Shown piece after piece: positions 7,557 to 11,888 of a DNA stretch of 11,888 nucleotides; positions within the stretch are counted from its first letter, which is position 1, and every line of letters starts with the position of its first letter. The notes under the pieces are model-generated. The model worked only from the letters and a program-made list of their open reading frames with translations, did not search any database and was not told the DNA's origin. The position numbers were made by a program, and so were the translations under genes. The stretch comes from Gammaproteobacteria bacterium (GTDB lineage Bacteria; Pseudomonadota; Gammaproteobacteria; Eutrophobiales; Eutrophobiaceae), in NCBI GenBank assembly GCA_016844485.1, contig JAENIZ010000042.1, positions 1-11,888 of the forward strand, read 5' to 3'.

Positions 7557-7580
7557 ACGTACTGGTTTATTGATCATATA

Positions 7581-8681
7581 ATGATTCCCAAGCCCATCGT
7601 AAAACGTTCGGTCGAATTACGCGAACTGATTAATCAATATAATTACCGCTATTACGTGTTGGATGATCCTTCAGTACCGGATGCAGAATATGATCGATTG
7701 TTGACCGAATTAGTTGCATTGGAAAAAAATTATCCTGAACTTGTCACGCCTGATTCTCCCGCCCAGCGTGTCGGCGCAAAACCACTGGATGCCTTTGGTG
7801 AAGTAAAGCACGTCATACCGATGCTGTCCCTGGCAAATGCGTTTAATGAAGACGAAATGGAGGTTTTTGATCGCCGTGTCAGGGAACGGCTGAATATTGA
7901 CGTAGTTGAGTATGCTGCAGAGACCAAGCTGGATGGTCTTGCGATCAGTCTGCTGTATGAAAATGGGATACTGACACGCGGGGCGACACGTGGTGACGGA
8001 ACAACCGGCGAAGATGTCACCCTGAATGTAAGAACAATCAAGGCAATCCCATTACGCCTGATGGGTAATTATCCTGATTTTATCGAAGTGCGTGGCGAAG
8101 TGTATATGAGCAAACAGGGGTTCAGTGATTTGAACAAAGCACAAAAAGTAAAGGGAGAAAAATTATTTGCCAATCCCCGCAATGCCGCCGCAGGAAGTCT
8201 CCGACAGCTTGATCCCCATATCACTGCACAGAGGCCCTTGCTGTTTTTTGCGCATGGCATAGGACAATATGAAAAGGCTGCGTTACCCGGGATTCACATA
8301 GAGATACTTAAAAAATTACGGCAGTGGGGTTTGCCGGTATCTCCGAAAACAAAAAAAATAACCGGTATCAAGCAATGTCATGAATATTACCAGATGATTG
8401 GCGAATGCCGTGCAAGTCTTGCGTATCAGATAGACGGTGTTGTTTTTAAAGTAAATGATCTTGCACAACAGGAGTTATTGGGGTTTGTTTCCCGTGCTCC
8501 GCGCTGGGCGATTGCCTATAAATACCCGCCTGAAGAGGAAATAACGAAGGTTATTGATATCGAGGTCCAGGTTGGACGTACCGGCGCACTGACTCCCGTG
8601 GCCAGGCTGGAACCGGTTTTTGTGGGCGGAGTGACAGTCACTAACGCAACTCTGCATAACGAAGATGAGGTCCGGATGTAA
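7581..8681 (+). pseudogene. ligA: NAD-dependent DNA ligase LigA, N-terminal part (adenylation domain), ends at a frameshift
   Basis: LigA seals nicks in DNA using NAD+ and is normally the sole, essential replicative ligase of bacteria. This 366-residue reading frame carries domain Ia (YNYRYYVLDDPSVPDAEYDRL near residues 20-40, NMN-binding) and the nucleotidyltransferase domain. The adenylation lysine is Lys116 in KLDG. Later motifs YQIDGVVFK, AIAYKYP and VQVGRTGALTPVARLEP are intact. Homology stops right after VTVTNATLHNEDEV, where two odd residues (Arg-Met) and TAA (8679-8681) follow. In E. coli about 17 residues (roughly ERLG...RRAG) separate this point from DVIP; here only two bases remain. 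The loss is therefore about 49 nt and shifts the frame. Without the OB fold, zinc finger and HhH domain, this fragment should not seal nicks, though it might still self-adenylate. The cause may be a real deletion or an assembly error. Confidence 0.85.
8666..8681 (+). other. ligA: Deletion and frameshift junction in ligA
   Basis: The reading frame passes from DEV (ending 8672) to DVIPEVV (starting 8675) in a different frame, with only CG between. By comparison with E. coli LigA the strand carrying RIGD.V...RRAG is absent, about 49 nt. This lies at the start of the OB-fold domain that contacts DNA. Confidence 0.75.
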
Positions 8682-8689
8682 TCCCGGAG

Positions 8690-9538
8690 GTGGTGCAGGT
8701 ATTGCAGGGAAAACGCCCCAAGACTGCACGCCCTTTTCATATGCCGAAACAATGCCCGGTCTGTGGTTCGGATGTTGAACGGATGGAAGGCGAAGCGGTT
8801 GCGCGCTGTAGCGGAGGTTTGTTTTGTCCGGCACAACAGATCCAGGCCATTCTCCACTTTGCCTCGCGTCTAGCCATGGATATTGAGGGAATGGGTGACA
8901 AACTGGTCGAACAACTGGTTGAAACCGGTTACGTCAAGAGTGTTGCCGATTTGTATTTATTGACACAGGATCAGCTTGCCTCTCTGGAACGCATGGGGGA
9001 AAAATCTGCAGGAAATATCATCCAGGCATTGGGGAAGAGCAAGCAGACCACATTGAAGCGGTTTCTTTATGCGCTGGGGATACGCGAAGTGGGCGAAGCA
9101 ACGTCTCGTAATCTGGCGCAGTATTATGGAAATCTGGACGCCATTAAAATGGCTACACGGGAAGAATTGGAAAACGTAACTGATATCGGTCCAGTCGTCG
9201 CCCGGCATATCTCAACATTCTTTGCGCAGTCACATAATAATGAAATCATCAAACGGTTGCTTGCCGCTGGAATTACCTGGCCAGAAGTAGAAACCAGTGG
9301 AGCGAAACCTCTGGCGGGAAAAACTTTTGTCATCACAGGTACTTTAGATAGTATGAAACGCGAAGCGGCTAAAGAACGCTTACAGGCTTTGGGCGCCAAG
9401 GTCAGTGGCAGTGTCTCAAAGAAAACAGATTATGTGATTGCAGGGAACGATCCCGGAGGTAAGGCTGACGAGGCCCGCAAGTTAAATGTTGAAATACTGG
9501 ATGAAAAGGCATTTCTGGCGTTGCTGAAGAAATACTGA
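8690..9538 (+). pseudogene. ligA: NAD-dependent DNA ligase LigA, C-terminal part (zinc finger, HhH, BRCT), frameshifted remnant
   Basis: This frame continues LigA after the break. Homology actually begins at 8675 with DVIPEVVQV, upstream of the first GTG (8690), showing it is the tail of one gene and not a separate protein. It contains the four-cysteine zinc finger in CPVCGSDVERMEGEAVARC and LFCPAQ, then the helix-hairpin-helix region (AMDIEGMGDKLVEQL, LERMGEKSAGNI, FLYALGIREVGEATS). It ends in a BRCT domain (about 9300-9535) with FVITGTLDSMKREAAKERL and SVSKKTDYVIAG. The tail is otherwise clean up to TGA 9538, so the lesion is single and probably recent or artefactual. Neither GTG 8690 nor ATG 8741 (MPKQCPVCG) has a properly spaced ribosome site; GGAGG touches GTG 8690. 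Without the adenylation domain it cannot act as a ligase. Confidence 0.85.
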
Positions 9539-9717
9539 GGTATAAATTACCGCACGGGAATAAATGTGCTTCCCAAAACCCGCTACCGTTAATCCTGACC
9601 CTGCAGGATATAATTTCAGTTTCTTTCCGGTCGTATAAAACAGTTTTCTCAGAACGTACATTCAAGGATAATTGCGCGCTTTCATTCTGGTGCAATTCAA
9701 TTTATGAGGAGTTTTTG
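9539..9717 (+). promoter_or_regulatory. ligA-ettA intergenic region with a candidate -10 box
   Basis: This 179-bp gap must carry the ettA leader. A perfect TATAAT lies at 9609-9614, but no recognisable -35 is found at 16-18 bp and there is no extended -10, so the promoter is tentative. GGGAA/TTCCC (9556-9560 and 9570-9574) could form a 5-bp stem but lacks a T-tract. Nothing else is recognised here. Confidence 0.3.
9707..9711 (+). promoter_or_regulatory. Shine-Dalgarno site deciding the ettA start
   Basis: AGGAG ends six bases before ATG 9718. This fixes the start at ATG (MAQYVYTM) instead of the TTG codon just before it. Confidence 0.8.
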
Positions 9718-11391
9718 ATGGCGCAATATGTTTACACGATGAATCGCGTGGGCAAGGTCGTACCACCCAAGCGGTACATCCTCCGTGACATTTCACTCTG
9801 CTTCTTCCCCGGTGCGAAGATCGGCGTGCTCGGTCTGAACGGTTCCGGTAAATCCACCTTGTTACGGATTATGGCGGGGATCGATAAAGATTATGATGGC
9901 GAAGCGGTACCCATGCCGAATATGAAGATCGGTTTTCTGCCGCAGGAGCCTCAACTCGATCTGGATAAAAATGTGCGCGGCAATGTCGAGGAAGGTGTTG
10001 CCGAAACGAAGAAGCTGCTTGATCGCTTTAACGCTATCTCGGAGAGATTTGCCGAACCGCTCGATGACGACGAAATGAACAAGTTACTGGAGGAACAAGG
10101 CAAGTTGCAGGAGGCTATCGATCAAGTCGGTGCCTGGGAACTGGATCGCAAACTTGATATTGCCGCGGATGCCCTGCGATTGCCTTCGTGGGATGCGGAT
10201 GTCACAAAAATTTCCGGTGGTGAACGCCGCCGTGTCGCATTATGCCGCTTGCTGCTCTCCGAACCGGACATGTTGCTGCTCGATGAACCAACCAATCATC
10301 TTGACGCACTATCAATTGCCTGGCTGGAAAAATTTCTTGAGCAATATCCCGGCACAGTGATCGCAGTAACGCATGATCGTTATTTCCTCGACAATGTCGC
10401 TGGCTGGATACTAGAGCTTGATCGTGGCCATGGTATTCCATGGGAAGGCAATTATTCTTCCTGGCTGGAACAGAAGGAAGTCCGGCTCGAGCAGGAGGAA
10501 AGGCAGGATCAGGCCCGCATCAAGGTGATGAAGGCGGAACTGGAATGGGTACGCGCAAATCCGAAAGGCCGTCAGGCCAAGAGTAAGGCGCGCCTGACCC
10601 GCTTCGAGGAACTTTCCTCTGTTGATTACCAGAAACGCAACGAGACCAATGAGATATATATTCCACCTGGTCCGCGTCTCGGTGATCTGGTCATTGAGGC
10701 TGAAGGGTTGCGCAAGGCATACGGTGATCAACTGTTATTTGATAACCTCAGTTTCAAATTACCACCCGGGGGTATCGTCGGTGTGATTGGTGCTAACGGT
10801 GCCGGCAAGACGACGCTATTCCGCATGATTGTTGGTCAGGAAAAACCGGATGCGGGTACCATCCGTATTGGCGAATCAGTCAGGCTGGCCCATGTTGATC
10901 AAAGCCGTGATTCGCTTGATGCAAAGAAGACCGTCTGGCAGGAAATTTCCGCTGGTCAGGACATCATTCAGGTGGGCAATTATCAGACCCAGTCTCGCGG
11001 CTACGTCGCACGCTTCAACTTCAAGGGGACAGACCAGCAGAAATTGGTGGGTGGACTCTCCGGTGGTGAACGCAATCGTGTGCACCTCGCCAAGGTGCTG
11101 AAATCCGGTGGCAATGTATTACTTCTGGATGAGCCTACCAATGACCTTGATGTGGAAACATTAAGGGCGCTGGAAGAGGCACTGCTTGATTTTCCCGGTT
11201 GTGCGGTGACCATCTCCCATGATCGCTGGTTCCTTGATCGCATTGCCACGCATATCCTTGCCTTCGAAGGTGACAGCCAGGCGGTGTGGTTCGAAGGTAA
11301 TTACGCGCAATACGTGGAGGATCTGCGCCGCCGTCGCGGTGTGGATGCGGACAACCCACACCGCATTCGTTACAAACCGCTTAAGACGTAA
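9718..11391 (+). CDS. ettA: Energy-dependent translational throttle protein EttA (ABC-F ATPase)
   Basis: EttA binds the ribosomal E site and gates entry into elongation according to the ATP/ADP ratio. The 557-residue product aligns along its whole length with E. coli EttA (555), starting MAQYVYTMNRVGKVVPPKR. It has two ABC domains. The first carries Walker A GLNGSGKST (39-47), signature SGGERRRVAL and Walker B LLLDEPTNHLD (Glu190). The second carries Walker A GANGAGKTT, signature SGGERNRVHL and Walker B LLLDEPTNDLD (Glu472). Between the first Walker A and signature lies the arm insertion (about residues 95-140). The charged P-site tRNA interaction linker (about 255-300) contains WVRANPKGRQAKSKARL. 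No transmembrane domain is present, as expected for ABC-F. It has a strong ribosome site and probably its own promoter, and it converges on the GGDEF gene 23 bp downstream without a visible terminator. Confidence 0.96.
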   Translation: MAQYVYTMNRVGKVVPPKRYILRDISLCFFPGAKIGVLGLNGSGKSTLLRIMAGIDKDYDGEAVPMPNMKIGFLPQEPQLDLDKNVRGNVEEGVAETKKLLDRFNAISERFAEPLDDDEMNKLLEEQGKLQEAIDQVGAWELDRKLDIAADALRLPSWDADVTKISGGERRRVALCRLLLSEPDMLLLDEPTNHLDALSIAWLEKFLEQYPGTVIAVTHDRYFLDNVAGWILELDRGHGIPWEGNYSSWLEQKEVRLEQEERQDQARIKVMKAELEWVRANPKGRQAKSKARLTRFEELSSVDYQKRNETNEIYIPPGPRLGDLVIEAEGLRKAYGDQLLFDNLSFKLPPGGIVGVIGANGAGKTTLFRMIVGQEKPDAGTIRIGESVRLAHVDQSRDSLDAKKTVWQEISAGQDIIQVGNYQTQSRGYVARFNFKGTDQQKLVGGLSGGERNRVHLAKVLKSGGNVLLLDEPTNDLDVETLRALEEALLDFPGCAVTISHDRWFLDRIATHILAFEGDSQAVWFEGNYAQYVEDLRRRRGVDADNPHRIRYKPLKT

Positions 11392-11414
11392 CGTTAATAT
11401 TGCACAGTAGCCAG

Positions 11415-11888
11415 TCAGGCCTTGGTGCTGATTTGGCCAATGACGGCCAGATTGCGCCCGCCTGCCTTGGCCTGATACAAGGCGCGGTCGGCAGCCCGTA
11501 ACACTTCACTGGCTGTTATACCATGTACTGGATAACCAGCTACTCCGGCTGAAACTGTCATTTGCTTCAATGTGAAATTGTTGCAAGTGACTTCCAATCG
11601 TTCGAACTTGTTTCGAATCTCTTCAGCGCGCTGGTGTGTGACCTTCAGCGGAGATTCCGGCAAAATGACCATGAATTCTTCCCCGCCAAAGCGGCAGGCC
11701 ACATCTTCGCTTCGGACACTTGCTGTCAGTAACTTGCCAAATGACTGCAGCACCTGGTCGCCTGCCTCGTGGCCATGTGTATCGTTCACAAGTTTGAAGG
11801 AGTCAAAATCCAACAGTATTAATCCAAGGGGCAGGGCTCTGCGCTCCATGCGTTTGAACTCAGATTGCAGTGTCTCATCCGCGTAACG
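11415..11888 (-). CDS. GGDEF-domain protein, probable diguanylate cyclase (5'-partial)
   Basis: Diguanylate cyclases make cyclic di-GMP from two GTP molecules, a signal controlling motility and biofilm. The frame is open from the right edge (RYADETLQSEFKRMERR), so the ATG at 11849 is internal and the true start, with any sensor or membrane domain, lies outside the window. The visible 157 residues are essentially one GGDEF domain at the C terminus. They contain LDFDSFKLVNDTHGH (metal and guanine contacts), the active-site GGEEF (11687-11673), and the ending ADRALYQAKAGGRN. An inhibitory I-site RxxD (RSED) lies five residues before GGEEF, so product feedback is likely. All catalytic positions look intact, so an active cyclase is predicted. 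The input signal cannot be judged, and no specific name can be given. Confidence 0.9.
   Translation of the reverse strand, partial: RYADETLQSEFKRMERRALPLGLILLDFDSFKLVNDTHGHEAGDQVLQSFGKLLTASVRSEDVACRFGGEEFMVILPESPLKVTHQRAEEIRNKFERLEVTCNNFTLKQMTVSAGVAGYPVHGITASEVLRAADRALYQAKAGGRNLAVIGQISTKA

Noticed and set aside
8690..9538. Independent zinc-finger/BRCT protein
   Set aside because: LigA homology begins upstream of its first possible start (8675) and continues in order through all C-terminal LigA domains, so it is a gene remnant.
9556..9574. Terminator hairpin after ligA (GGGAA...TTCCC)
   Set aside because: The stem is only 5 bp and no T-run follows on either strand.
9670..9697. Inverted repeat AATTGC...GCAATT upstream of the ettA ribosome site
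   Set aside because: Only six clean pairs across a 16-nt loop; this could easily be chance in an AT-rich leader.

Overview
The window looks like ordinary core chromosome of a proteobacterium, most likely gammaproteobacterial with a betaproteobacterium not excluded. The evidence is the gene set: an SMC condensin rather than MukB, the proteobacterial division protein ZipA, NAD-dependent ligase LigA directly after zipA, CysZ, DksA and EttA. In Escherichia coli cysZ also lies divergent from zipA-ligA, so the centre of this window is a variant of a known neighbourhood (cysZ, then smc-zipA-ligA) with queF placed between cysZ and smc. Assignments rest on motif and sequence recognition by eye; no database search was run.

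Layout. Bases 2-1120 (+) hold a class I-beta DAHP synthase, cut at the left edge and lacking at most a few residues. It converges on a minus-strand block read right to left: queF (3033-2644), cysZ (2622-1900) and dksA (1810-1163). dksA has its own good promoter and a long lysine-rich N-terminal tail. An AT-rich divergent region (3034-3239) with a perfect 10-bp inverted repeat separates queF from the plus-strand series smc (3240-6752), zipA (6852-7556), ligA (7581-9538) and ettA (9718-11391). A minus-strand GGDEF protein, cut at the right edge, starts outside the window and ends at 11415, tail to tail with ettA.

How the genes work together. smc, zipA and ligA form a chromosome and division cluster: chromosome compaction and segregation, anchoring of the FtsZ ring, and sealing of DNA nicks. 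queF (queuosine synthesis), cysZ (sulfate uptake), dksA (transcriptional control with ppGpp), aroF (aromatic amino acid entry), ettA (energy-sensing translation factor) and the diguanylate cyclase are housekeeping or signalling genes with no obvious shared pathway.

Main anomalies. (1) ligA is broken: about 49 nt encoding the start of the OB-fold core appear to be missing at about 8672-8675, with a frameshift and a stop. (2) Two intergenic spots, after aroF and after smc, carry tandem 7-bp repeats followed by inverted copies. (3) A perfect AT-rich inverted repeat lies just upstream of smc. I found no CRISPR array, tRNA, rRNA, insertion sequence or prophage, and nothing I would call a new biological system.
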